NCBI RefSeq assembly: GCF_007752135.1
Contig: NZ_CP036298.1
Span: forward strand, 3,844,001-3,908,000
From: Aureliella helgolandensis
GTDB taxonomy: Bacteria; Planctomycetota; Planctomycetia; Pirellulales; Pirellulaceae
DNA: 64,000 nt
Reading direction: 5' to 3'
Within the stretch, counting starts at the first letter, position 1. Each line of letters opens with the position of its first letter. This document shows positions 35,747 through 45,440 of the stretch, one piece after another. A program made the translations under genes and the position numbers. The notes under the pieces are model-generated. The model saw only the letters and a list, made by a program, of their open reading frames with translations. It made no database searches and was not told the origin of the DNA.

Positions 35747-37249
35747 ATGCTGTTGCAATCGTTTCGCGTAACCCACTTACAGGGGTTGCTGCCGTTGACT
35801 TTTCTCTTGAGCGTCGCCTCGCTTGGTTTGAAAACCGTGCAGGCGAGTACTCCAGAAGACCAGTCGCAACGCCCCAATATTGTGTTGTTTGTGACCGACG
35901 ATCAGAGCGGGGATATTCATGCATTGGGAAATCCAGCCATTCGGACGCCGAACCTGGATGCCTTAGCCGCTGAGGGAACGATTTTTGATCAGGCCTATTG
36001 CACGACTGCCAGCTGTAGTGCTTCGCGATCGGTGATCCTGAGTGGACTGCACAACCATTTCAACGGTCATTATGGGCATGAACATTCCTACCATCATTTC
36101 AGTTCGTTCGAGCGTGTGAAGAGCTTGCCAGTTCGGCTGACGCAAGCCGGGTATCACACCGCGCGAATTGGCAAGTTCCATGTCGCTCCGGAAGCGGTCT
36201 ATCATTTTGACAAGGCATTGCCAGGCAATGCACGAAACCCCGTCTTGATGGCAGAGAACGTCAAGCAACATCTCAGCAGCCTTGACGGTCAGCAGCCCTT
36301 TTTCCTTTATTTCTGCACCGCTGACCCCCATCGCGGCGGTGGCACGCGAGAGGATTTGCCGCATTCCCCCAATGCGTTTGGCAATATCCCGTCCGGGTAT
36401 GAGGGAGTTGAGAGTACCTATTACCACCCCAATGATGTTCGCGTGCCGGCCTTTTTGCCCGACACTCCAACCGCTCGCGCCGAACTGGCAATGTACTACG
36501 AGAGCATTTCTAGAATTGATCAGGGGCTGGGGCGTTTGGTTGCCAACCTGCGAGAGCTAGGTGTGGAGGACAACACCATCATCATTTTCACCAGCGATCA
36601 TGGGATGGCATTTCCCGGTGCGAAAACGACGTTGTACGAACCGGGAATGCATGTCCCGATGTTGGTCCGCGATCCACGTGCATCGCAACGGGGCATTACC
36701 AATCATGCGATGCTCAGCCACGTTGATTTGACTCCCACAATTCTCGATCTGGCGGGCTGCTACAGCCAAGACACCAACCCGGCTGAGGACTTCCACGGTC
36801 GTAGCTGGGCCGAGTTGATTGGGCATTCCAGCTCAGGGGATCATGATTCCGATTCTACCGATAAGTGGGATAAAGTTTACGCATCGCATACGTTCCATGA
36901 AATCCAAATGTACTATCCGATGAAAGTCGTACACGGTAGACAGTACAAATTGATTTGGAATATTGCCTTCCCACTTCCCTACCCATTCGCCTCGGACCTG
37001 TGGTCTGCTCCGACGTGGCAGAAACAATTTGAGCAGGGGCCCGAGACACTTTACGGACAACGCACTGTCGAGCAGTACATCCACCGTCCCGAGTTTGAGC
37101 TGTTTGACTTAGTCAATGATCCCGACGAGACTCGAAATCTCGCCTTGGAGCCCGAACACGCCCAAAGACTCCAAGCCATGCAACAAGAGCTCAAGGCGTT
37201 TCAGAAGCGGACCAGCGATCCGTGGATTCTAAAGTGGAATTATGAGTAG
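35747..37249 (+). CDS. Secreted sulfatase (heparan N-sulfatase-like, S1 family)
   Basis: A 500-residue protein with an N-terminal signal segment (LPLTFLLSVASLGLKTVQAS). It has the alkaline-phosphatase-like sulfatase core: RPNIVLFVTDDQSGD (metal-binding Asp51-Asp52), the formylglycine site SCSASRSVILSG with Cys90 (CxAxR instead of the common CxPxR), GKFHVAPE, FFLYFCTADPHRGGG, and IIIFTSDHGMAFPGAKTTLYEPG. The closing FELFDLVNDPDETRNLA is typical of the SGSH-like subgroup. It hydrolyses sulfate esters or N-sulfate on polysaccharides in the periplasm. Activation needs a formylglycine-generating enzyme or an anSME, neither of which is in the window. Confidence 0.92.
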   Translation: MLLQSFRVTHLQGLLPLTFLLSVASLGLKTVQASTPEDQSQRPNIVLFVTDDQSGDIHALGNPAIRTPNLDALAAEGTIFDQAYCTTASCSASRSVILSGLHNHFNGHYGHEHSYHHFSSFERVKSLPVRLTQAGYHTARIGKFHVAPEAVYHFDKALPGNARNPVLMAENVKQHLSSLDGQQPFFLYFCTADPHRGGGTREDLPHSPNAFGNIPSGYEGVESTYYHPNDVRVPAFLPDTPTARAELAMYYESISRIDQGLGRLVANLRELGVEDNTIIIFTSDHGMAFPGAKTTLYEPGMHVPMLVRDPRASQRGITNHAMLSHVDLTPTILDLAGCYSQDTNPAEDFHGRSWAELIGHSSSGDHDSDSTDKWDKVYASHTFHEIQMYYPMKVVHGRQYKLIWNIAFPLPYPFASDLWSAPTWQKQFEQGPETLYGQRTVEQYIHRPEFELFDLVNDPDETRNLALEPEHAQRLQAMQQELKAFQKRTSDPWILKWNYE

Positions 37250-37946
37250 CTCCAGGGCTGGCTAGTCGGCTCGCGGGGGGCTTCCCCCCGATTGCTGACT
37301 CTAGTTGTGACGTTGCATATTGCGAAATGCGCGCGAAGCTCGATCTGTGCGCATTGGTCCCAGTGCATTGTTGCCAATGTACTGGATTGGGGGGCATTAG
37401 ATTGGGGCACGCGGCCTGCGTTTACCGGTGCATCGTTTGGAGAGAGCTCTACAGGGCAACCCTTCTAGACCGCGTGGTTCGCAAACTGGGCGCGACCTGA
37501 ACAATCGGAATAATTGTTCGTCTTTCGCAATTCTTCGACTCTTACCCAGTCCCCCGACGATATCTAACCGTAGAGACACAATGCAAGCATTGCTTGAGTC
37601 CTCTTGGGCCGCTCCTCGGAGCGGAACTGAGATGGTTTCCTCACTCAAAAGCGTTGACAAACCAGACTTGGACAGTGTGCGAACGTTATGTAGACGTTCC
37701 ACGCCGTCTCCCTTCACTCCCGCGTCGGAGTGGAGATGCGGTTGATGTCATGTAAGAGTTTGGGTGCAAGCGTGGTGAAGAACTGACTCACATTGCTCCG
37801 GCGAGTGTCTCGAGAAGGTAGTGAAATCTGCGTCGCTTGATTGTTTGGATGAGCGTTGTAGTTGAGTTTGTTGTGCGGCACTACCAAGGCAGTGGTGTCG
37901 CGATATCAATAGTATGTGTCAATTTTTTGATCGAACTGAGACCCTC
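37250..37946. other. Intergenic region, no gene seen
   Basis: About 700 bases between sulfatase and sigma-70 genes on the same strand. Short frames on both strands have no family features. It likely holds the sigma factor promoter and a long leader. No 116-bp repeat is present. Confidence 0.45.
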
Positions 37947-38864
37947 ATGTCCGACTATACCGACAGCGTGGATGAGCTAACCGAAGCCCGAGATGCCTTG
38001 CGTGCAAGTCGTCGTAAAGTGGTTCGCGAGGATGTCCAGCCACAGTCGCCACTCGAAACCTATTTGCGAGAAATCAACGAGACTCCGTTGTTATCCGCTG
38101 CAGAAGAGCGAGATTTGGCACGACGTATTGGCAGCGGTGACGTCCGAGCACGCGACCATATGGTCCGGGCTAATTTGCGGTTGGTGGTCAACATCGCCAG
38201 GGGATATGTGGGAAAGGGACTCGGTCTTCAGGATTTAATTGAAGAGGGCAACTTGGGGTTGTTGCGGGCCGTAGAAGGGTTCGACCCGGAAGTGGGAACG
38301 CGTTTCAGTACTTATGCTAGTTACTGGATCAAGCAGTCGATCAAGCGTGCCTTGATCAACTCGGCCAAAACCATACGCATCCCGGCTTACATGGTTGAAC
38401 TGCTAAGCAAATGGAGACGGGCTTCGGCCCGACTCTCCGAAGAATTAGGCCGCTCGCCAACTCAAGAAGAGGTTGGTCGCATCCTAGGCCTGCCACGCAA
38501 GAAGTTGCCCATCATCAAAAAAGCGATTCAGATCTATAACAGCACACCTCAGAGTGATCAGTCTGAATCCGGCTGGTCACTCGGCGAGATGGTGCAGGAC
38601 GAACGCTTGAAAGCTCCCGACGAAGAACTGCTGGACCACGATGTTCTGAGCACGGTACTAGATCTGCTCGAAACGCTTGATACTCGCGAAGCGACGGTAT
38701 TACGTATGCGTTTCGGGCTGGCGGATACCGAATCCCATACCCTCAAAGAAATTGGACTGGAACTGGGGCTGACTCGCGAACGAGTCCGTCAGATTGAAAC
38801 GGAAGCCCTGGCAAAACTCGCAGATGGTTTGCGAGATCCCAAAGAGCGGGCTGGCTTGGTCTAG
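37947..38864 (+). CDS. RpoD-like sigma-70 factor (group 1/2 type)
   Basis: ATG 37947 (MSDYTDSVDELTEARDALRA) gives 305 residues; an upstream ATG at 37914 has no ribosome site. Region 1.2 is PLETYLREINETPLLSAAEE. Region 2 is MVRANLRLVVNIARGYVGKG, then LGLQDLIEEGNLGLLRAVEG and RFSTYASYWIKQSIKRALIN. Region 3 and region 4.2 follow (SHTLKEIGLELGLTRERVRQ, then IETEALAKL). The protein lacks the long N-terminal region 1.1 and non-conserved region of RpoD, so it is probably an alternative group 2 (RpoS-like) factor. Convergent with the glycosyltransferase gene. Confidence 0.93.
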   Translation: MSDYTDSVDELTEARDALRASRRKVVREDVQPQSPLETYLREINETPLLSAAEERDLARRIGSGDVRARDHMVRANLRLVVNIARGYVGKGLGLQDLIEEGNLGLLRAVEGFDPEVGTRFSTYASYWIKQSIKRALINSAKTIRIPAYMVELLSKWRRASARLSEELGRSPTQEEVGRILGLPRKKLPIIKKAIQIYNSTPQSDQSESGWSLGEMVQDERLKAPDEELLDHDVLSTVLDLLETLDTREATVLRMRFGLADTESHTLKEIGLELGLTRERVRQIETEALAKLADGLRDPKERAGLV

Positions 38865-39016
38865 CGACTTGCTAACCCATGAAGTGTTGATGGCAATTTA
38901 CAGGGAAGATGCAGACAGTGGGCTGTCTGCCGAACGTACAACTCACCACTCCCATCCGTGAAGACGCCCAGCGATCAAGAAGATCAGCCGCGTCACTGGC
39001 AAGTGGTGCCTATCGT

Positions 39017-39058
39017 GCAGTCGAGAGAGTTTTACCCCACCGAGACTCTCTCGACTGC
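39017..39058. terminator. Perfect hairpin between convergent genes
   Basis: 14-bp perfect stem GCAGTCGAGAGAGT / ACTCTCTCGACTGC with a 14-base loop, in the gap between the sigma-70 gene and the reverse-strand glycosyltransferase. No T-run follows. It is possibly a bidirectional terminator or an RNA structure. Confidence 0.5.
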
Positions 39059-39097
39059 GGACTTCCATCTTTGGTCCAATTCGTGGCTGTCGCGGTT

Positions 39098-40237
39098 CTA
39101 CTCCTGGACGCGACTCGTCGGCGTTCGCTCTAGATAGCGTTGCCACAAGCTCAGGTACAGCTCCTCGTGCCGAGCAATCATCTGATGGAGCGAGAAGTGT
39201 TCTTCGACTCTCGCGACAGCTGCCGCCCCCATCTTAGCGCGACCTGTGTCGTCTCTCAGCATCGCGTTGGTCCAACGGCACAGTGTATTCACGTCTCCCA
39301 ATTGATAGAGCAGGCCCGTTTGCCCCGACTCCACCAAATCGCGAGTTCCGGGAATGTCGGTGGCGGCAACAGGAATTCCAAGTGCCATGGCTTCCAAAAT
39401 CGTGTTGCTCTGTCCCTCGTAGAGACTTCCGTTCCATAGCAGATCACAACTGGCCAGTAGTTGGGTGGCATCGCTGCGGTGACCTAGGAACCGAACTCCA
39501 GATTCCGCGCCGACATGGTCGCGATACTCCTGCAGTTGACTGCGCTGCGGACCGTCGCCCACGATCAGCAACCACACGTCTTGATAAGCGACTTGCACCA
39601 TCTGCCCGGCCCAAATCAAATCGCGGTAGCCCTTCTGCTTCCAGAGACGCCCGATGGCCATTACGATTCGGTCACGAGGCGGCAAGTTGAACATCTCGCA
39701 AAGCTCGCGGCGGGAAAGCCGTTGTACCTCCGGAGTTTCCACAGCATTGGGGATGACCGTGAATTTCTCCGAGTCAATACCGTGCTGCCGGTAGAAATCT
39801 GTGACCGCGGAGGTGTTCGTCACGATCGCGTCGGTGTGACGCATGAGTCGTCGGTCGATGGCGAACTGCCAGCCTTGCTTCCAGGGATCGACACAGCGTT
39901 CGCCGGCAATGCACACGGGAACGCCAGCGGATTTTGCGGCCATACGTCCATAGCTGTTCGCGGCAAACAGCCAGGTATGGACAACGTGCGGCTTGAGGTC
40001 CGACAGTAGACGCCTAAGCCGTCGATAGGCAAACGGATCGAACTTCCCTCGCTTGCCGATGAAGTGCAGTTCAATTCCCGCCGCCCGCAACACCTCTTCG
40101 TACGGCCCCGAGTGCGTCAAGACAATGACGTGAACTTCAAACCGCTCGGGATTGAGATGTTGTGCGAGCAGTGTCAACTGCTTTTCAGCACCACCCTGCA
40201 CGAGTGTTGGTATGATGAGACAAAGTTTTATGCGCAT
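39098..40237 (-). CDS. GT4 glycosyltransferase
   Basis: A 379-residue GT-B fold enzyme. The N-terminal Rossmann domain has LCLIIPTLVQGGAEKQLTLL and the acceptor region KPHVVHTWLFAANSYGRMAA. The C-terminal donor domain has the GT4 signature: FTVIPNAVETP, MAIGRLWKQKGYRDLI, LIVGDGPQRSQLQEY, then NGSLYEGQSNTILEAMALGIPVAATDIPG with the E-x7-E motif. It transfers a sugar from a nucleotide donor, probably to a surface glycan. Start ATG 40237. It is last in a reverse-strand set with another GT4 (22-base gap) and hpt. Confidence 0.88.
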   Translation of the reverse strand: MRIKLCLIIPTLVQGGAEKQLTLLAQHLNPERFEVHVIVLTHSGPYEEVLRAAGIELHFIGKRGKFDPFAYRRLRRLLSDLKPHVVHTWLFAANSYGRMAAKSAGVPVCIAGERCVDPWKQGWQFAIDRRLMRHTDAIVTNTSAVTDFYRQHGIDSEKFTVIPNAVETPEVQRLSRRELCEMFNLPPRDRIVMAIGRLWKQKGYRDLIWAGQMVQVAYQDVWLLIVGDGPQRSQLQEYRDHVGAESGVRFLGHRSDATQLLASCDLLWNGSLYEGQSNTILEAMALGIPVAATDIPGTRDLVESGQTGLLYQLGDVNTLCRWTNAMLRDDTGRAKMGAAAVARVEEHFSLHQMIARHEELYLSLWQRYLERTPTSRVQE

Positions 40238-40259
40238 AGCGTTCTACTGCGAGGCAATC

Positions 40260-41489
40260 TCACTCCTGTTTGTTTTCCGAAACCAAACTCTGCTGCAACG
40301 CCGCAGGTTCGGCGGGCTTTCGAGGCTGCGCATTGAGTTTCAAATGCTCGCCAATTGCGGCCAGCAGGGGATCCTTGGTCGCATGCGCCACATAGTTCCG
40401 CTGCAACTGTATTGCGGAGGAAGCGTAAGGACTCGGATCGCTCCACCAGCGTTCCAGATTCTCTCGCAAGGCCGCCTCGTTTTGAGAGGTAAACAGATGC
40501 AGGGATGCGTGTTCTCCAAGCCAGCGTCGGGCCGTGGGCGATTCGGCGGACAGGAAGGGGAGACCGCTGGCCATGCAGGTAGGAATCAGCCAGCTCAGAC
40601 CATTGCCCGCGGCCGGGAAGACGCATAGGTCCGCGACCTGCAGGATTTCGGTCAGCTCCGTAAAAATACCTGGCATGGCAACCAAATGGTGTATCCCGCG
40701 GTCCCGCAGCGCTTCGTAGTAACGCCCACGCGTGGTCCCATCTCCCAGGATCCACAGACGCAGCGCCCGTTGCGAGTCGATGACGGGGGCTAGAGCGCGG
40801 ATCAACAGCTCGACATTCCAGCTGTCGCTGAGTTCTCCGGGGCAAACGACTACTCGGTCGGTCGATCGAATGAAGAGATCATGATTGATCTCGCTTAGGA
40901 TTTGCCGCGCCACGCGGCGTGCTGCTTTGCTACGATCAATCGGGCGGGCGACAAAACTTGCGGCGCGGAGGATTTTCGAATCGACGATGCCGAGCGATAA
41001 CAGACGTTGGTGCGCGGCGGCATGGGGCGCAATGACCAGGTCAGCTTTGCGGCAAACTTCCAATGCCATCGTCGAGGGTTGCCAGCGGAGATCGGGCTGA
41101 GCATGCAATTCTGGAGGATCAAAGCGGACAACCACCGGGGGCCGCTGACTGGGTGGCAAGCGGGCAAAGCAAGCCGATGCTTCGTGTTCCGCACTATCGC
41201 AGTAGATCCAGTCGAAGTCCCGGCACTCGCGCTCGATGTAATCGGCAACCGCGCGTAAATACTTTCCCACCCGCAGGGGCGAGGTCGGTACGGCATCGAT
41301 GCGCTGAATTGGCAATTCCAGGCACTGTACCCGATTGGGCCAGCTTCGATGCCAACGCGGAGACAAGATATGGACTCGGTGTCCCTGCTGGTGCAATTCG
41401 ACAGCCCAGTCCGACAGACGCAGAGTCGCATCGGTGGTTTGTGGCCAGAACTGGCGAGTCAGAATGAGAACCCGTTGAGAGTCACCCAT
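40260..41489 (-). CDS. GT4-like glycosyltransferase
   Basis: A 409-residue GT-B-type protein. The N-terminus is RVLILTRQFWPQTTDATLRL (glycosyltransferase 4-like acceptor domain). The C-terminal half has VVVCPGELSDSWNVELLIRAL, LWILGDGTTRGRYYEAL, and LTEILQVADLCVFPAAGNGL, then TCMASGLPFLSAESP. The final E-x7-E motif is weak, so donor binding may differ from classical GT4. The gap to hpt is 17 bases and to the next glycosyltransferase 22 bases. Acceptor and donor unknown. Confidence 0.8.
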   Translation of the reverse strand: MGDSQRVLILTRQFWPQTTDATLRLSDWAVELHQQGHRVHILSPRWHRSWPNRVQCLELPIQRIDAVPTSPLRVGKYLRAVADYIERECRDFDWIYCDSAEHEASACFARLPPSQRPPVVVRFDPPELHAQPDLRWQPSTMALEVCRKADLVIAPHAAAHQRLLSLGIVDSKILRAASFVARPIDRSKAARRVARQILSEINHDLFIRSTDRVVVCPGELSDSWNVELLIRALAPVIDSQRALRLWILGDGTTRGRYYEALRDRGIHHLVAMPGIFTELTEILQVADLCVFPAAGNGLSWLIPTCMASGLPFLSAESPTARRWLGEHASLHLFTSQNEAALRENLERWWSDPSPYASSAIQLQRNYVAHATKDPLLAAIGEHLKLNAQPRKPAEPAALQQSLVSENKQE

Positions 41490-41506
41490 GGCGCGGTGCT
41501 TGTGAA

Positions 41507-42037
41507 TTAGACAGTGTTCGCCTCGATCTCAGCTGGTTCCAGCACCGCTAGAAAAGGGAGATTTCGATAGAGATCTTGATAGTCTAATCCATAGCCGACG
41601 ACAAATTCGTCGGGAATGTTGAAAGCGACGAAATCCGGTACCAAGGAGACTTGCTGGCGTTCCTTCTTATGCAGGAGCACCGCGCTGGATAAACTCAGCG
41701 GTTGCATTTCTGCGATGCACTCCATCACCGCTTCGAGGGTCTTGCCGGTGTCAAAGATGTCGTCAACCACTAAAACGTCCCGATCCTTGACGTCGAGCAT
41801 CATGTCATCGCGAATCCACAGCGAGCCCGACTCGGTGCCGCCACGGTAGCTACTTGCTTGAATCAAACTGACCCGCACGGGCATGGAAAGCTGGCGGATC
41901 AGATCAGCCAGCAGCACTAAACTGCCCGTCATGACCGCCACGATGGTGAGCGGTTCCGTCCCATAGCGGGCGGCGATCTCGGCGGACATGGCCGCCACTC
42001 CGTCTCGCAGTTGATTTTCGGTCAGAATAGTCTTCAC
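41507..42037 (-). CDS. hpt: Hypoxanthine phosphoribosyltransferase
   Basis: A start at GTG 42037 with GGAAAA upstream gives 176 residues, the usual length. An upstream open extension has no family resemblance. The protein begins VKTILTENQLRDGVAAMSAE and has the PRPP-binding motif VLVVDDIFDTGKTLEAV, preceded by VAVMTGSLVLLADLIRQL, RVSLIQASSYRGGTESG and WIRDDMMLDVKDRD, and ends with VGYGLDYQDLYRNLPFLAVL, the C-terminal block of HPRT/XGPRT-type enzymes. It converts hypoxanthine or guanine plus PRPP to IMP or GMP in purine salvage. Confidence 0.93.
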   Translation of the reverse strand: MKTILTENQLRDGVAAMSAEIAARYGTEPLTIVAVMTGSLVLLADLIRQLSMPVRVSLIQASSYRGGTESGSLWIRDDMMLDVKDRDVLVVDDIFDTGKTLEAVMECIAEMQPLSLSSAVLLHKKERQQVSLVPDFVAFNIPDEFVVGYGLDYQDLYRNLPFLAVLEPAEIEANTV

Positions 42038-42425
42038 GGATATTTTCCAGCTGTGGCAAGAGGACGACGACGCGCCTCTGTCTGGCTGCGCTACGCAGGT
42101 AGGATGAGAATTTGCGGTGCGGCGCCCAAGGGGACTGAGCGGCGGAGCTAGCGGTTGTGCGAAACGGTTACATACCCCGTCAACGAGGTGGTAGTTTCTA
42201 ACGCGCTCCGACACTCGCCGAGCACTGGTGCCAGCGCTCCCAACCGTCCACTTCCATGAATTCTCGGCCTAAGTGTAAATCAATTCTGCTGCTGAGCAGG
42301 AGCGATTGCCGTCCAGAGAGGCTCGTAACCGGACAGTTTACCGAATCGTTCCAAAGAGTGCGACGGGCGTACTGGAATGCAGTACGCCCGGTACGCATGA
42401 CTGGAGTCATATTTTTGCCTGAGCA

Positions 42426-45400
42426 CTACCTCAGCGGTCCTCCGACCGGAGAATTGGCCGTTCGGGTGTTGCCGGCAGGAGCTATTGCAGGGGCCAGCAA
42501 CGATTCAATGTTGGGGGACACGGGCAGCCCTACTGTCGGTTCTGACAACCCTCCTTGGGCCGGCAGATGATTCATTGGGGAACGCGTATCGAGCTGAGAA
42601 CTTGGGGCGCTCTCCAGTGGTTGGGATGGCATGCTCGCCATTTGCTCCCGCAGCTCCAGCTCTGTTTCATTCAGCCCGTAATCCAGGATCGCGTTTCCGA
42701 GGGCCCCCCCTCGGGTATCGGCGCGAATTGGACCTGGATCGATCCACAAGCCTTCGGCATCCAGTTCCATGGTGCCGAGATCCAAATCGAGGCTCCGCCG
42801 GAGCGCTTCGAAGTTGACGTAAATGCCGATGAGCGTATTCTGGGTTCGCAGAAACGCATCGAGCCCTTGAAACGCATCGAGTGCAGCCGTGTTTCCGGAG
42901 GGCCGTCCCAAGGTTTCATTGATGAGGCGGATGTCGGCGTTCACACTATTCTGCAAGGCAGCATTCTGGACTGCGAAGCGTTGAATTTCAAAGGACAGCT
43001 GATTCTGACGCACCGTCCGCAACGAGCTTCGCAAGGAGCTCCAGATCCCGTCTTCGAACTGGTAGTAAGACCGCTTGGCACGTTGGTACGTGATCAACAC
43101 CTGACGATAGTTATTGCGTTCTTGAAGCCGCGTAATCGGTGCATCCCAAGCCAATCCAACACGAAGTCGGCCGGTCGAACTGCGAAGCGCGAGGGGATTG
43201 TCACCGACGTTCTGCACGTCTCCGCTGAAGGTGAGATCCAAGTAGCTCTCCAAATCATCGGCGACGACTTCGATGGATCGCCAGGTATTGACGATCGCTG
43301 CACGATTGTTCAACCAATCGCGGCGATGACTGCGGGCAATCTCAAGTGCCGACTGCGGGTCGATGTCAATTTCCGGCAAGAGCACGGATTCCGTTCGAGC
43401 CCGAGCTTGTACGATCTGCAGCGCCAGGACGGTATCGTTGAGGTCTGCAATGAAGTCTTGCGAGGCCAAGATGACATTGTCGCTAACGTCGATGAAACGT
43501 TGGCGAGCAGTGGTCGGAGTGGAGGACCCTGCCAGCAGTCGCTCAATGGAGGCATGCACTTCTTCCAGACTAGCTCGCTGCTTCTCGAGCCGCGTGATAA
43601 GTTCTGCAAGCTCACTCTCAAGTTGTGTCGGCAGTTCCTCAAGGCCCTCTCCCTCTAGGAACGACAAATTGAAGTTGCCGAAGGGAAGCAGGCTGCAAAC
43701 CATGTCCTTCTCCTGCAGGGCAACCTGTCGCAGTTGCTCCAGTTGCTGTAGTCGCGTCGGAAGATTCTGACGAAGTACCGCGATGTCATTTTCAATTGCC
43801 CTGATATCGACCTGGGCGATGCGGTCGACCAACGCTCTGACCGGATCAATTTGCGGTAGCAGTTGGCTCAGTTCCATGGTGAGACCGCGGGTCGAATCAA
43901 CAACGCGTTCATCGGCCCCCGTGTCGGGATTGGTTTCGACACGCGCCAGCTCTAGGATGCGGGTGTTCGTCTCCCCCAGTCCTTTACGGTAGCCTTGAAC
44001 CTCTAACCGCCGGTTCCGCAACTCTTGCGAAATCAGCTTGAAGGGTTCCAGCAACGGATCCCTGATCTCTACGCACAGATAAGGTGGCAATCCCAAGTCC
44101 GCTTTGAAGCCGTCGAGTGTTTGTTCGTAGCTGGTTTGAGCACTCAGCAGTTGTGTTTGAGCGTCGAACAGGTTCTGTCGGGCTTTGGCGACCTGCAATT
44201 GTTGTTGCGGCAGCTCCGTTAACTCCTCTGGCATGGTGGACTGCAGCTCGCGGTATCCATCTTGGAACTGCAAGTAGATGTCCTCCAGCTGGAGAATGTT
44301 TTCCTGTTGGTTCGCGATATTCAATTGTGATTGCAGCAGGCCTAAGTAGCCCTGTGCACCGGGCGTAGCTGACGTACCGCCACCGCCACTGCCACCACCG
44401 CTAAAGATTCCGCCCAGTGCCGAGAAGCCTTCGAAGCCCGATCCGCCAAAGACACCCCCGCGGCGTTGAGGCCCTGTGCCGTTGGAATTTCGACCTGTGG
44501 CGATGTCGACATAAAAGGCACGACGATAGCGTTCAAAGGCGCGCACGTTGGCCAACAGAGTGCGTTCCGCGAGCGTCAAGCGTTCGAGCACAACGTCGCG
44601 ACCGCCTTGCCGCAGCAGAGGTTGCAGCAAGGTGAAGTCGAGGAGCGAAGTGGCGGATTGATCGTTGGGGCCCGCGACTTGCCAAGTCAGGTTGTTGGCA
44701 AATCCAACCAACAAATCGGCACCGGTCGCGAAGCGCTTCCGCATCGAAAACGGTCGACCACCACGGCTGCTGGCACCAGTACTAAATACGGAGCTACTCT
44801 CGGGCGTGGTTGGATCTCCGCGACGCGGGCCGTCGGAGGTGTAGGAACCCTGCCATCCGCCGAAGAACTGGGAATCGAGTAGGAAGCGTTCACTGCTCAC
44901 GTCCAACGCGGATAAGTACAACTCTTCACGGGCACTTTGGTAGGAAGGGGAATGCAGCAATGCCGTGCGCACCGCTTCATTCAGGTCTAGCACCAACACG
45001 CCTCGTTCATCGAGCGGCAGGTAATTCCACCATTCGGGATTTTCGGCTGCGTTCGTGCGCCCGTTGGCTTCCCACAGCGGGTATCCCTTTTTGCCGTCAA
45101 CGACCCGCATGAATTGGGCTGCCTGAGGGTCATCCTCTGGCATGGGGGGGCGGTCGGGATTGAACGGGTCAAACATACGACTGCGACCATCAATCTCGAC
45201 GCGGTAGGGAGCGCTGACAACCTCGCAGCTCTGGCGAACTTTTTCGTCCAGCAGGTAGTAGGCTTCGGTGTCGGTCTTGCAGCGATAGTTCTGCCGAGAA
45301 CAGCCAACCGACATTAGGCTTGCAGAGAAGGCCGCTCCTAATCCAAACGCCCGCACTGCCTGTCGGAAACTTGCTCGCAGAGAGCACTGACGGCGCCGGG

Positions 45401-45440
45401 ACTTCACGGAGCGAATTCTGTCTTGGGTAGCTAGACTCAT
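42426..45440 (-). CDS. Very large TolC-family outer-membrane lipoprotein-like protein
   Basis: ATG 45440 (MSLATQDRIRSVKSRRRQ), with AAGG about 9 bases upstream, gives 1004 residues; ATG 45449 is an alternative. A helix and lipobox-like AASLMSVGC region (AAFSASLMSVGC) near residue 40 suggests lipidation. The outer-membrane efflux (TolC) pattern appears as LDLNEAVRTALLHSPSYQSAREEL, TLLQPLLRQGGRDVVLERLT, and again as IDIDPQSALEIARSHRRDWLNNRAAIVNTW and LVIGLAWDAPI-type strands near the C-terminus (RLRVGLAWDAPITRLQERNN). Between the halves is a long insert with Gly-rich (GGGSGGGG) and coiled-coil stretches. TolC proteins are usually 430-500 residues, so this is about twice as long. It likely forms an export channel. 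Confidence 0.75.
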   Translation of the reverse strand: MSLATQDRIRSVKSRRRQCSLRASFRQAVRAFGLGAAFSASLMSVGCSRQNYRCKTDTEAYYLLDEKVRQSCEVVSAPYRVEIDGRSRMFDPFNPDRPPMPEDDPQAAQFMRVVDGKKGYPLWEANGRTNAAENPEWWNYLPLDERGVLVLDLNEAVRTALLHSPSYQSAREELYLSALDVSSERFLLDSQFFGGWQGSYTSDGPRRGDPTTPESSSVFSTGASSRGGRPFSMRKRFATGADLLVGFANNLTWQVAGPNDQSATSLLDFTLLQPLLRQGGRDVVLERLTLAERTLLANVRAFERYRRAFYVDIATGRNSNGTGPQRRGGVFGGSGFEGFSALGGIFSGGGSGGGGTSATPGAQGYLGLLQSQLNIANQQENILQLEDIYLQFQDGYRELQSTMPEELTELPQQQLQVAKARQNLFDAQTQLLSAQTSYEQTLDGFKADLGLPPYLCVEIRDPLLEPFKLISQELRNRRLEVQGYRKGLGETNTRILELARVETNPDTGADERVVDSTRGLTMELSQLLPQIDPVRALVDRIAQVDIRAIENDIAVLRQNLPTRLQQLEQLRQVALQEKDMVCSLLPFGNFNLSFLEGEGLEELPTQLESELAELITRLEKQRASLEEVHASIERLLAGSSTPTTARQRFIDVSDNVILASQDFIADLNDTVLALQIVQARARTESVLLPEIDIDPQSALEIARSHRRDWLNNRAAIVNTWRSIEVVADDLESYLDLTFSGDVQNVGDNPLALRSSTGRLRVGLAWDAPITRLQERNNYRQVLITYQRAKRSYYQFEDGIWSSLRSSLRTVRQNQLSFEIQRFAVQNAALQNSVNADIRLINETLGRPSGNTAALDAFQGLDAFLRTQNTLIGIYVNFEALRRSLDLDLGTMELDAEGLWIDPGPIRADTRGGALGNAILDYGLNETELELREQMASMPSQPLESAPSSQLDTRSPMNHLPAQGGLSEPTVGLPVSPNIESLLAPAIAPAGNTRTANSPVGGPLR

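Noticed and set aside
42555-43658. Forward open frame of 367 codons opposite the TolC-like gene
   Set aside because: Antisense to a clear gene, with no family features.
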